A DNA stretch of 64,000 bases from Deinococcus deserti VCD115. GTDB taxonomy: Bacteria; Deinococcota; Deinococci; Deinococcales; Deinococcaceae. Position numbers and translations under genes: made by a program. Below, piece by piece: positions 1 to 10,190 of this stretch. Every line of letters begins with the position of its first letter. Within the stretch, counting starts at the first letter, position 1. The notes beneath the pieces are model-generated. The model did not search any database. It was given only the letters and a program-made list of their open reading frames with translations, and was not told the DNA's origin. Location of the stretch: positions 598,001 to 662,000 of the forward strand of contig NC_012526.1 in assembly GCF_000020685.1 (NCBI RefSeq), in the 5' to 3' direction.

Positions 1-726
1 GAAGCCCTGGCCGACATGGACGCGCCACTCCTGGCTGCTGTTCAGGCGTTCGCAGCCAGCCTGGGGACCCGGGTCCTGGCCCTGCCCGCCGGGCCCAACA
101 GCCTGGGGCTGGGCGCACTGGGGCTCGTACCCCGCGATGGAGGCCGCAGCTACGCGCAGCTGGCCGAGGCTCCGGCGGCGTTCATCAGCCGTCTGGACCC
201 GGCGGCCCAGGGACTGCCGGCCCGCGCACGCGGCTTCACCGTGGTGCACGACACCCACCTGACTGCCACCGCCCGTCAGGCAGACGTGGTGCTGCCGGCC
301 GTGACCAACTACGAGAAGCGCGGCACCACCGTCAACCTCGAAGGTCGCCTGCTGCCACTGCACCAGGCTGCCGTGAGCAGCGGCGAGGCCGCCGACCTGA
401 TCCGCGCCCTGACGGCGCTGGCCGAAGCCCTGCGTGTCCGGACCACCGTGCGTGGCCAGCGCAGCGCCCAGGCACTGGTCGCGCAGCGGCTCGGTCAGCC
501 GGTGGACAGCCTGCCACAGGGCGGCACGGTAGTGGCTGACCTGCCACGCGCGGCTGCCCCGGCGTCAGGACTGACTCATACGCCGAGGCTGTGGGAGATT
601 CCTCTGACCCACCGTGAAAGCACCTCCGACTGGGCCGAGCACATTACTTCGCTGGTGGACAACCGCTGGGAGCTGCCCATGCACGGAACAAGCTCATCGG
701 CCCCCAGAGCTGGAGGTGACGACTGA
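1..726 (+). CDS. nuoG: NADH-quinone oxidoreductase subunit G, C-terminal part
   Basis: This is the open 3' end of a gene that begins before the window; the reading frame is open from base 1. The 241 residues match the end of the molybdopterin-oxidoreductase-like domain of NuoG, including the typical stretch around [21 protein letters not shown] at about residues 95-115. NuoG belongs to the peripheral arm of respiratory complex I and carries Fe-S clusters upstream of this part. Its TGA stop overlaps the ATG of nuoH (TGATG at 724-728), so the two are probably translationally coupled. The following seven genes are in standard nuo order, which supports the call. Confidence 0.88.
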   Translation, partial: EALADMDAPLLAAVQAFAASLGTRVLALPAGPNSLGLGALGLVPRDGGRSYAQLAEAPAAFISRLDPAAQGLPARARGFTVVHDTHLTATARQADVVLPAVTNYEKRGTTVNLEGRLLPLHQAAVSSGEAADLIRALTALAEALRVRTTVRGQRSAQALVAQRLGQPVDSLPQGGTVVADLPRAAAPASGLTHTPRLWEIPLTHRESTSDWAEHITSLVDNRWELPMHGTSSSAPRAGGDD

Positions 727-1898
727 TGCCCGACTGGCTTCTGACCCTGCTGATTACCGTGGTCAAGGCAGTGGCGGTCATCCTGGCGCTGCTGACCACC
801 TTTGCGTATATGACCCTGGTGGAGCGCAAGCTGCTGGGCCGCTTTCAGATCCGGGTCGGCCCCAACCGGGTAGGTCCGATGGGGCTGCTGCAGCCCGCGG
901 CCGACGCCATCAAGAGCATCTTCAAGGAAGACCTGCAGGTCACGCTGGCCGACAAGCTGGTCTACACCCTGGCACCAATCATTGCCATCGGTATGGCGCT
1001 GACCGCGTTCGGCGGCATTCCTGCCGGACCGGAAGGCAGCCTGTTCGGGGAAAACCCCTGGGTCTATAACCTGGACGCCGGGGTGCTGGCCCTGCTGGCA
1101 CTGACCAGCATGGGGGTGTACGGCATCTTTCTGGGCGGCTGGGCCTCGGGCAGCAAATACCCCATGCTGGGCGGCCTGAGAAGCAGCGCCCAGATGATCA
1201 GCTATGAGCTGGGCATGGGCCTGAGCATCCTGGGCCTGCTGATGCTGGTGGGCAGCACGCGCTTTACCGACATTGTCCTGTGGCAGGGCGCCAACGGCTG
1301 GATGATCCTGTTCCAGTCGCTGGGCTTCGCGCTGTTTCTGATCAGCTCCTTTGCCGAGACCAACCGCACCCCCTTTGACCTGGTGGAAGCCGAGCAGGAA
1401 CTGGTAGCCGGTTACCTGACCGAGTACTCCGCCATCAAGTGGGCGCTGTTCCAGATGGCGGAGTACGTCAACATGATCACCGCCTCAGCCCTGATGAGCA
1501 CGCTGTTTTTCGGCGGTTGGCGCGGCCCGGGATTCCTGAACGGAATTATTCCCGGCATTGCCGACATTCCGATTCTGTGGCTGGTGGTCAAGATCGGCTT
1601 TTTCCTGTTCGTGTTTATCTGGGTGCGCGCCACGCTGCCCCGTCTCCGTTACGACCAGCTGATGCGTTTCGGCTGGAAGCTGCTGCTGCCGCTGGCCCTG
1701 TTCAATACCATGCTGGTGGCCGGCTACATCGCGTTTTTCAGTTCATGGGGCTGGTGGCCGCTGGCGCTGCTCAGCCTGCTGGGGTTGACGGCACTGCTGG
1801 CGCTGAGCGACACCGTCCGGCAGCTGTGGAACGCGCCCATGACCCGGCGTGAGACCGAACTTCCCCCCGTTCCCACCCGCTCTGCTGGAGGCGACTGA
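726..1898 (+). CDS. nuoH: NADH-quinone oxidoreductase subunit H
   Basis: A 390-residue polytopic membrane protein of complex I, the subunit that links the quinone site to the membrane arm. The N-terminal helix is followed by [20 protein letters not shown], the hallmark loop of the family, and by [14 protein letters not shown] residues. A second signature, [22 protein letters not shown], lies near residues 205-225. The length is usual for NuoH with a short hydrophilic tail. The start overlaps the nuoG stop. It is second in the window's nuo operon and is followed after 36 bases by nuoI. Confidence 0.97.
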   Translation: MPDWLLTLLITVVKAVAVILALLTTFAYMTLVERKLLGRFQIRVGPNRVGPMGLLQPAADAIKSIFKEDLQVTLADKLVYTLAPIIAIGMALTAFGGIPAGPEGSLFGENPWVYNLDAGVLALLALTSMGVYGIFLGGWASGSKYPMLGGLRSSAQMISYELGMGLSILGLLMLVGSTRFTDIVLWQGANGWMILFQSLGFALFLISSFAETNRTPFDLVEAEQELVAGYLTEYSAIKWALFQMAEYVNMITASALMSTLFFGGWRGPGFLNGIIPGIADIPILWLVVKIGFFLFVFIWVRATLPRLRYDQLMRFGWKLLLPLALFNTMLVAGYIAFFSSWGWWPLALLSLLGLTALLALSDTVRQLWNAPMTRRETELPPVPTRSAGGD

Positions 1899-1934
1899 TG
1901 CGCCTTCCTTTCAGCTCCGCACAAGGAGGCCCCC

Positions 1935-2474
1935 ATGGGTGTGCTTGAAATCGCCAAGGGCATGGGCCTGACCCTCGGCAAGCTGTTCCAGAAGCCCGTC
2001 ACCGTCAGTTATCCGGAAGAACGCGCCACGCTGAAGCCACGCTTTCGTGGGCGGCACGTCCTGACCCGGCACCCCGGCACCGGGCTCGAAAAATGCATCG
2101 GCTGTTCGCTGTGCGCTGCGGCCTGCCCGGCCTACGCGATCTACGTGGAGGCCGGCGAGAACGACCCCCATGATCCCGTGAGCCCCGGCGAGCGTTACGC
2201 CAAGGTGTACGAGATCAACATGCTGCGCTGCATCTTCTGCGGCATGTGCGAAGAAGCCTGCCCCACCGGAGCGGTGGTGCTGGGTAACGAGTTCGAGATG
2301 GCCGACTACCGCTACAACGACATCATCTACGGCAAGGAAGACATGCTGGTGGGTGTGGAGGGCAGCCGCGCGCAGCGGCGCGACGCGGCCAATGCCGGCA
2401 AACCCGTCCGGGTGGGCTTCCGGGTGGACGGCGGCGCCCGCGACGAACTGGAGGGGGTGACGTACCCGCAATGA
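1935..2474 (+). CDS. nuoI: NADH-quinone oxidoreductase subunit I (2x[4Fe-4S])
   Basis: A 179-residue ferredoxin-like subunit that carries the last two [4Fe-4S] clusters (N6a/N6b) between the peripheral arm and quinone. Two CxxCxxCxxxCP motifs are visible: [12 protein letters not shown] near residue 55 and [12 protein letters not shown] near residue 97. A good Shine-Dalgarno (AAGGAGG at about 1921-1927) precedes the ATG. The C-terminus extends beyond the ferredoxin core with a basic, glycine-rich tail. The stop overlaps nuoJ by four bases (ATGA at 2471-2474), as expected for a coupled operon. Confidence 0.97.
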
Positions 2475-3070
2475 TGCTGGCCTTCATTCTGCTGGGCGCA
2501 CTGGCCCTGGTGGGCGGCGTGATTACCATCGCCGCACGCAACGCGGTGCACGCTTCCCTTGGCCTGGTCGGCACGCTGCTGTGCGTCGCCGGGTTGTTCG
2601 CCACCATGAACGCCTCGTTTCTGGCGGCCATTCAGGTCATCGTGTACGCCGGCGCGATCATGGTGCTGTTCTTGTTCGTGATCATGATGCTCAACGCCAA
2701 CGCGCCGGTCACCGGCCGCGACCCCGTGCCTTTCGTGCGGGAACTCGCCAGCATTGGCGGGGTGCTGCTGGCAGGCGCTTTCGTGGTGCTGGCCTTTACC
2801 TACCGTGACCCACGTCCCCTCGCCGAAGGCGCCGAAGCGCTGCGCGGCGGGGGCGCCGGGCCGGTGGGGGAGACCCTGCTGACCCGCTTCCTGCTGCCGT
2901 TCGAGGCGGTGAGCATTCTGCTGCTGGTGGCCATCGTCGGGGCTGTCGCTCTGGTGCAGCGGCCTGAGCCCCAGACGGACGGCCTGCCCGACAGCGACGC
3001 CGAGACCCTGCCGGTCACCCCGCAGCCTCATTCGCAGGCCCAGTCACAGACCCAGGAGGTGCGTGCCTGA
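2471..3070 (+). CDS. nuoJ: NADH-quinone oxidoreductase subunit J
   Basis: A 199-residue membrane subunit of complex I with five predicted helices. The family signature [20 protein letters not shown] lies at about residues 54-73. The C-terminal 30 residues are polar and rich in Gln, Pro and Ser, which looks like an unstructured extension. It starts inside the last codons of nuoI and its stop overlaps nuoK (TGATG at 3068-3072). Position and sequence leave little doubt. Confidence 0.95.
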
Positions 3071-3372
3071 TGGTTCCAACCACCTATTACCTGGCGCTCT
3101 CGGGGCTGCTGTTCGCCCTGGGCATGATCGGCGTCCTCACGAGGCGCACCGCGATCATGGTGTTTCTCAGTGTGGAGCTGATGCTGAATGCCGCGAACCT
3201 CAGCCTGGTGGCCTTCGCCCGTGCGTGGGGCGACCTGACCGGGCAGACGGCCGTGTTCATCGTTATGACGCTGGCTGCCGCCGAGGTTGCAATCGGCCTG
3301 GCCATCATCGTCGCCATCTTCCGCAAGCGCGAGACCACCAACGTGGATGATCTCGCGGGACTGAAAGGCTGA
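3070..3372 (+). CDS. nuoK: NADH-quinone oxidoreductase subunit K
   Basis: A 100-residue protein with three membrane helices, the normal size for NuoK (MrpC-like antiporter subunit). Conserved residues include the [11 protein letters not shown] segment in helix 2, with its membrane-embedded Glu, and the [11 protein letters not shown] segment in helix 3 with the second membrane Glu. It overlaps nuoJ by one base and abuts nuoL directly. Confidence 0.96.
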   Translation: MVPTTYYLALSGLLFALGMIGVLTRRTAIMVFLSVELMLNAANLSLVAFARAWGDLTGQTAVFIVMTLAAAEVAIGLAIIVAIFRKRETTNVDDLAGLKG

Positions 3373-5307
3373 GTGGCTTCCCTGATGCCCCTGTATCTGC
3401 TTCCGTTGTTTCCGCTGATCGGCTTTGCCGCGCTGATGCTCTTCCCCCGCGCCTTCCCCGGCAAGACCGGTGGGTGGGTCGCGTCCGGCGCCGTGCTGGC
3501 CTCGTTCCTGGTGGCGGTACTCCGCTTTCTGGGACAGACCGACACGCCCTCCCACGAAGTGCTCTGGACCTGGCTGCCCAACATGGCCCTCAATGCCAAC
3601 CTGGCAGTGGGCTTCTGGTTTGACCAGCTCTCCGCCCTGATGGCTCTGATCATTACCGGCGTGGGCTTCCTGATTCACCTGTATTCCATCTCGTACATGG
3701 GCCACGACCGGCAGTTCACGCGCTTTTTCGCGTTCTTGAACTTCTTCGTGGCCATGATGCTGATCCTGGTGCTGGCCGACTCCTACCCGCTGATGTTCGT
3801 GGGCTGGGAGGGCGTGGGCATGGCCTCGTATCTGCTGATCGGCTTCTGGTTCTCCGGACGCAACAGCGAAGCCGATGATCAGGACCTGCGTGAGGCCGGC
3901 CACCGCGAGGGCGTGTCCAACAGCAACGCCGCGCGCAAAGCCTTCATCATGAACCGCATCGGGGACCTGGGCTTCATGCTGGGCATGTTCCTGCTGTACA
4001 AGCTTTACGGCACCCTGTCCATTCCTGAGCTGGCCGAGCGGGTCGAGGGCGCGAATGTTGCGCGCGCCGGCATCGAACTGGCCTGCCTGTTCCTGCTGGT
4101 GGGCGCCGTGGGCAAGAGCGGCCAGCTGCCGCTGACCACCTGGTTGCCCGACGCCATGGCCGGCCCCACTCCGGTCTCGGCGCTCATTCACGCGGCCACC
4201 ATGGTCACGGCCGGCGTGTATCTGGTGGCGCGCAGCCACTTCCTGTACGACCTGGCGCCCAGCGCCAGCCTGTGGGTCGCCTGGGTGGGCGGCCTGACTG
4301 CGCTGTACGGCGCGCTGTCAGCCCTGAACCAGCACGACATTAAGAAGATCCTGGCGTACTCCACGGTCTCGCAGCTGGGGTACATGTTCATGGCCGTGGG
4401 CCTGCACGCCTACTCGGCTGGTGTGTTCCACCTGCTGACCCACGCGTTTTTCAAGGCCCTGCTGTTCCTTTCGGCCGGGGCTGTCATCCACGCCCTGCAC
4501 GAAGAGCAGGATGTGCGGGCCATGGGAGGCATGCGCCGCTTCATGCCCTTTACCCACATCGTGGCGCTGATGGGCGTGCTGGCCATTGCCGGCATTCCGA
4601 TCTGGAGCGGGTTTTTCTCCAAAGACGCCATTCTGGCTTCCGCTTACGAGGCCAACCCCCTGCTGTACGTGATCGGGCTGGGCGTCGCGCTGCTGACGGC
4701 CTTCTACATGGGCCGCTGGTACTTCCTGGTGTGGCGCGGCGAGTACCGTGGCCACGCCTCGCACCCGCATGAGGCCGACACCCTGATGAAAGTGCCGCTG
4801 GGCATCCTGGCAGCCCTGGCCACACTGGGCGGCCTGCTCAACATTCCCACCTTCCTGGGTGGTTCGCACGCCTTCGATACGTACCTGGGCCGCGCGGTGC
4901 CGGTTCACGCGCACCACATCGCGCATTCGACCGAGATTCTGCTGACGGTCCTGGCGGTCGCGGCCGGACTGGGCGGCCTGGCCTGGGCCTGGGCGGAGCA
5001 CAAACGCCGCAGCCTGTTCGACGGGCCTCTGGGAGAGGCGAGCACCCGCGCCCTGTACCTGGATGACGTTTACAACAGCGTGGTCGGTACGCCAAGCCGC
5101 GTGCTGGCGGCCAGCCTGGACACAGTAGACCGCGGTGTGGACAGCACCATCGGTGGCGTCGCCAGCACGGCCAGTTCGCCGGGCAGCCTCTTTAGCTGGT
5201 GGCAGAGCGGCTTCGTACGCTCCTACGCGGTCAGCATGCTGCTGGGCACCGCGCTGATCATCGGGTACTGGGCCATCAAGACCATCGGCATGGGAGGCGG
5301 CGCGTGA
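3373..5307 (+). CDS. nuoL: NADH-quinone oxidoreductase subunit L
   Basis: The largest antiporter-like, proton-pumping subunit of complex I, 644 residues with more than a dozen helices. The core carries [18 protein letters not shown] and the [32 protein letters not shown] motif, with conserved Lys and His residues of the half-channels. The C-terminal lateral helix and final anchor helix are present. The reading frame opens with GTG directly after the nuoK stop; an ATG at 3385 is an alternative start four codons downstream. A 133-base spacer, unusually long for this operon, separates it from nuoM. Confidence 0.96.
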   Translation: [644 protein letters not shown]

Positions 5308-5406
5308 GACAGCTTCCATCTGTTCCGTCCTCCACTCGGCACAGCACCGGAAGGAGTGCTCCACGACCGGAAGCTGACTTTCTCCTTCTCCTTTCAGCCG
5401 GATTGC

Positions 5407-5427
5407 AAGGCATGTGCCATGCCTTTT
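5407..5427 (+). other. Hairpin with short T-run between nuoL and nuoM
   Basis: AAGGCATG (5407-5414) pairs perfectly with CATGCCTT (5418-5425) around a 3-nt loop and runs into TTTT (5424-5427). It ends 13 bases before the nuoM start. It has the shape of a small intrinsic terminator or a processing hairpin inside the operon. Confidence 0.5.
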
Positions 5428-5440
5428 CATCGGAGCTTCC

Positions 5441-6865
<1,425 letters not shown>

Positions 6866-8323
6866 ATGCTCCCCACCCCTGAAGTCGCCCTGGCGCCGAT
6901 CCTGCCAATCCTGATTGTTCTGGCGGGCGCCCTGGCCAGCACCATCCTGGGGTTTCACCTGCCCCGGCGGAACCTGACCATTATCAATCTCGTGCTGGTG
7001 GTGCTCTCGGGCATCAGCATGGGCACGCTGTGGAACAGCGGCGCACGCTCCTTCAACGGCGGGCTACAGGCTGACAACGCCGCGCTGCTGTTGGGACTGA
7101 TCATTCTGGTCGGTACCTTCATGACCCTGCTGGTGTCGCTGGACACGGCCTGGCGCGCCCGGGTGTCGTTTCCCGAACTCGATGCCATGCTGATGTATGC
7201 GGTGACCGGCTGCCTGCTGATCGCCTTTTCCGGTGACCTGATCGTCATGCTGATCGGGCTGGAAATCATGAGCCTCGCCGGGTACGTGCTGGCCACCCTG
7301 CAGGACTCACGCCGTTCCGAGGAATCCGGCCTGAAGTACTTCCTGCTGGGCTCGGTGGGCAGCGCCATCCTGATCTACGGCATGGCGCTGGTGTACGGCG
7401 CGACCGGCAGCTTCAACTACGCCGAGATCGCCCTGCGGGTCGGCACGGTCAGCAACCTCGCGCCGGCCAACGTGGGCATCCTGGTCGGCGGCGCGCTGCT
7501 GCTGCTGGCTGGCTTTGCGTTCAAGGTGGCGCTGGCGCCCTTTCATCAGTGGACGCCGGACGTGTACAGTGGCGCGCCCACCAGCATCAGCCTGTTCCTG
7601 AGCACCGTGGTGAAAGTCGCAGCTTTTGCCGGCATGCTGCGTGTCTTTGGCGGCGCCCTGGCCGACGCTCCCGGCTGGTCCAGCACCCTGCAGGTCCTGA
7701 CGGCCGCGACCCTGATCATCGGGAACATGGCCGCGCTGCTGCAGACCAACTTCAAGCGGCTGCTGGCCTACTCTGCTGTGGCCCATACCGGCTTCCTGGC
7801 CATGGCCCTGCTGGGAACGCCGCAGATGGGCGGCGCTGCCCTGGGTTACTACCTGCTGATCTATACCCTGACCACTGCCGCTGCGCTGGCCATCGTGGCA
7901 GCGCTGCAGCGCAGCGAAGCCGGCATGGAGATCAGTGACCTGCGCGGCCTGTACTACCGGCACCCGGCATATGCCGTCGCGCTGGCAGTGTGTCTGGCGT
8001 CGCTGGCGGGCCTGCCTCCCTTTGCCGGTTTCTTTGGAAAATATCTGGCGTTCCAGGCGGCCTTCCAGAACGGCTACATGTGGCTCAGCGTGCTGGCTGC
8101 GCTGACCAGTGTGGCCGCCCTGGTGTACTACCTGCGTCCGGCCATGCTGATGTTCATGCCTGACCGCACTCCCGCGCGCGAGTACGCTCATGGTCAGCGT
8201 CCCCCCACCACCTTCACGGTGGGGCTGGGCGTGGCCGGCGTGATTCTGCTGGGCATCCTGCCTAACCTGTGGTACGGCTGGGTGGCCAATCCGGCCATCT
8301 GGCAGCAGCTCGCGGGTCAATAG
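6866..8323 (+). CDS. nuoN: NADH-quinone oxidoreductase subunit N
   Basis: The 485-residue last antiporter-like subunit of complex I. Characteristic segments are FKVALAPFHQWTPDVYSGAP around residue 220, with the conserved Lys and His, and NFKRLLAYSAVAHTGF around residue 295. It is the final gene of the operon: a strong stem-loop follows the TAG stop by 23 bases and the next gene lies on the other strand. Confidence 0.96.
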   Translation: MLPTPEVALAPILPILIVLAGALASTILGFHLPRRNLTIINLVLVVLSGISMGTLWNSGARSFNGGLQADNAALLLGLIILVGTFMTLLVSLDTAWRARVSFPELDAMLMYAVTGCLLIAFSGDLIVMLIGLEIMSLAGYVLATLQDSRRSEESGLKYFLLGSVGSAILIYGMALVYGATGSFNYAEIALRVGTVSNLAPANVGILVGGALLLLAGFAFKVALAPFHQWTPDVYSGAPTSISLFLSTVVKVAAFAGMLRVFGGALADAPGWSSTLQVLTAATLIIGNMAALLQTNFKRLLAYSAVAHTGFLAMALLGTPQMGGAALGYYLLIYTLTTAAALAIVAALQRSEAGMEISDLRGLYYRHPAYAVALAVCLASLAGLPPFAGFFGKYLAFQAAFQNGYMWLSVLAALTSVAALVYYLRPAMLMFMPDRTPAREYAHGQRPPTTFTVGLGVAGVILLGILPNLWYGWVANPAIWQQLAGQ

Positions 8324-8346
8324 TCAGAGCAGGCTTTCAGTCCAGA

Positions 8347-8390
8347 GCGGGGACCCGGCGACAGCCACGGCGGGTCCCCGCCTCCTTTGT
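8347..8390 (+). terminator. Probable terminator of the nuo operon
   Basis: An 11-bp perfect stem (GCGGGGACCCG, 8347-8357, with CGGGTCCCCGC, 8371-8381) and 13-nt loop, followed by CTCCTTTGT. A second, weaker stem (CCTGAC 8403-8408 / GTCAGG 8423-8428) follows. The nuo operon and the opposing CHASE2 gene converge here. Confidence 0.75.
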
Positions 8391-8548
8391 GCAGTAAAGC
8401 CGCCTGACACTGGCCCGCTCCGGTCAGGCTGCGGCAACGATGAACACCTTCCATGACCTGCGGGGGTACGGGCTGTGGCTATGGAGCCTGCTGCTGTGTT
8501 CAGCAGGGAGCAATGCGAACAGCCTGGGCGGGTTCACACGACCTGCGC

Positions 8549-10012
8549 TCAACTCCGCCGGTTGTCTGTCAGCCGGGTCCGGTGGCGGTCACGGTGCGCT
8601 GCTTCGACCAGCTGCGTTGCCGAGTCCATTTCAGGCGTGCTCAGCGCCGACGCGACACTCACCTGTACGGGAACCTGCCGGTAGGTCAGCCCGCTCAATG
8701 CCGTCTGCAGCCGCTCGCGCTGATGCTGGAGTTCCTGCTCGGTTACGTTGTCCAGCAGCACCGCGAATTCTTCAGGACCCCAGCGAAACAGCATGTCGCG
8801 GCGGCCCCGGGCCTGCCCGAGACGGCCGCTCACCTCACGCAGCACCTCGTGTCCTGCCTTCCACCCGTACAGATCGTTCACCTGCTGGAGCCCACTGATT
8901 TCGAGCAGCACCAGCCCCAGAGGACGCTGCGGCTGCACTTGCCAGCGTTGCTCGGCGGCGCGCATGAAGGCCGCCCGGTTGCCGCAGCCGGTCGATGGAT
9001 CGCGGAAATCCAGCTGCCGCAGTGTCCAGATGCGCTCTACAGCCACCAGCGCCGCGCCGAGGACTGCACATAGCGACAGCGTGACGGCCGGAAGCAGGAC
9101 CCCCAGCAGCCACAGCGGCACACTCAGTGCCAGCAGTGCAAAAGCCAGCCCGTACCCCCACAGCCCACGCAGACGTATGGCCGCAACCATCACCAGGACG
9201 CCCAGCAACGCCCGCAGCCACCGTGGAAAGGTCACGAAAGGAGCCATGAGCTGGCTGGTGACCAGCCGCGCCTGCATGTGCACGCTGGGAATCAGGAGGT
9301 GGTAGGGCCCGCGCACCTCAGGACGGCCGCGGCCGGTCAGGCCGACCAGGACCACGCGGCCTTGCAGTTCCCTGCGCGGCACCTCACCGTTCACGATGTT
9401 GCGGAAAGGAATGGCAGGCAGCCGTCCCGGGTCAGGACGTGTCAGCCGGATCAGGCGGCGGGTGGTGTTCAGCGGCACTTCGGCACCCCCCGCCCGTGCC
9501 AGTTGCCAGGCGAAGGTGGGCTGCAGGCGGTCGCCGTCCTGGAAGGCTGTCGTGTAGCTGCGCACAATGTCGTCCTGGCTGCGGATCAGCGTGCCAACCC
9601 CTGTGTTGACCTGCCCGGCCGACGCGACCGGTTCACCGGGTGCAGTGGCCAGTACGACCTTCTCCCGTCCATGCGCGGCACGGAGCAGCGCAGGAGCGGC
9701 TGCCGGATCATTGAACGGCAGATCGAGGCCTATCGCCCGCGCTCCAGCTGCTTCAAGCGTATTCAGTGCCTGGGAGAACAGGCCCGGGGGCCAGCTGCTG
9801 ACAGGACCGTAATCGGCCAGCGACGCGTCATCGATGCCGACCACCACCACCTGCTGCCTTGCAGATGTGGGCAGGGTGCGGTTCAGCGCGTCCCACAACC
9901 GGCCATTGCCCAGCGGAGGAAGCAGCAGCGAGACCACCAGGGCCAGGACGATTCCTGCAGGCAGCGTGAACGACTGTGGCGTTCGTCCGGATCGCCAGCT
10001 ACTGAGCGTCAT
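8549..10012 (-). CDS. CHASE2 sensor membrane protein with degenerate GGDEF domain
   Basis: About 487 residues. After an N-terminal helix (residues 20-36) comes an extracytoplasmic CHASE2 domain (about 45-260, with VVVGIDDASLADYGPVSSWPP). Two or three helices follow (about 268-335), then a GGDEF-type domain (about 340-485, DPSTGCGNRAAFM). The signature loop reads RWGPEEF instead of RWGGDEF, and the usual DIDxFKxxND metal site reads EISGLQQVND, so cyclase activity is doubtful. CHASE2 domains sense unknown extracellular signals. The ATG at 10012 is chosen; a TTG at 10027 is possible. A small leaderless ORF (9999-10118) overlaps this start, so translation may be coupled. Confidence 0.85.
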   Translation of the reverse strand: MTLSSWRSGRTPQSFTLPAGIVLALVVSLLLPPLGNGRLWDALNRTLPTSARQQVVVVGIDDASLADYGPVSSWPPGLFSQALNTLEAAGARAIGLDLPFNDPAAAPALLRAAHGREKVVLATAPGEPVASAGQVNTGVGTLIRSQDDIVRSYTTAFQDGDRLQPTFAWQLARAGGAEVPLNTTRRLIRLTRPDPGRLPAIPFRNIVNGEVPRRELQGRVVLVGLTGRGRPEVRGPYHLLIPSVHMQARLVTSQLMAPFVTFPRWLRALLGVLVMVAAIRLRGLWGYGLAFALLALSVPLWLLGVLLPAVTLSLCAVLGAALVAVERIWTLRQLDFRDPSTGCGNRAAFMRAAEQRWQVQPQRPLGLVLLEISGLQQVNDLYGWKAGHEVLREVSGRLGQARGRRDMLFRWGPEEFAVLLDNVTEQELQHQRERLQTALSGLTYRQVPVQVSVASALSTPEMDSATQLVEAAHRDRHRTRLTDNRRS

Positions 10013-10118
10013 GTGCCTCGCGGGCAACGGGGGCCGAGGAGCGACATCGTGAACGCACGGGGATGCCCGGGACCTGATCCAGCCTCAGGCGAGGAACGCC
10101 GGGCGAGCGAACTACCAT
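9999..10118 (-). CDS. Possible 39-residue leader ORF ahead of the CHASE2 gene
   Basis: Reading leftward, TACACT (10130-10125) lies six bases before an ATG at 10118, exactly the spacing of other leaderless starts in this window. The 39 codons encode an Arg-, Pro- and Val-rich peptide that resembles nothing I know. The frame ends at 9999, fourteen bases inside the CHASE2 gene. It may serve to bring ribosomes to the poorly marked CHASE2 start. Whether the peptide itself matters cannot be seen. Confidence 0.4.
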   Translation of the reverse strand: MVVRSPGVPRLRLDQVPGIPVRSRCRSSAPVAREAHDAQ

Positions 10119-10124
10119 GCTGTC

Positions 10125-10130
10125 AGTGTA
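10125..10130 (-). promoter_or_regulatory. Putative -10 box of the CHASE2 transcript
   Basis: TACACT on the minus strand, six bases before the leader-ORF ATG (10118). It is divergent from the ABC-F promoter about 50 bases away. Confidence 0.5.
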
Positions 10131-10177
10131 TGGCCAGGATATGAAAGACCGTACCGGTATTCTGGCCGGAGGCACCC

Positions 10178-10183
10178 TATACT
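10178..10183 (+). promoter_or_regulatory. Putative -10 box, leaderless start of the ABC-F gene
   Basis: TATACT followed by seven bases and GTG 10191. No Shine-Dalgarno is present, so the mRNA probably begins at or next to the start codon. Confidence 0.6.
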
Positions 10184-10190
10184 GCGGGGC

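Noticed and set aside
8453..9073. Plus-strand frames opposite the CHASE2 gene
   Set aside because: They overlap a gene with clear CHASE2 and GGDEF homology and have no ribosome site.
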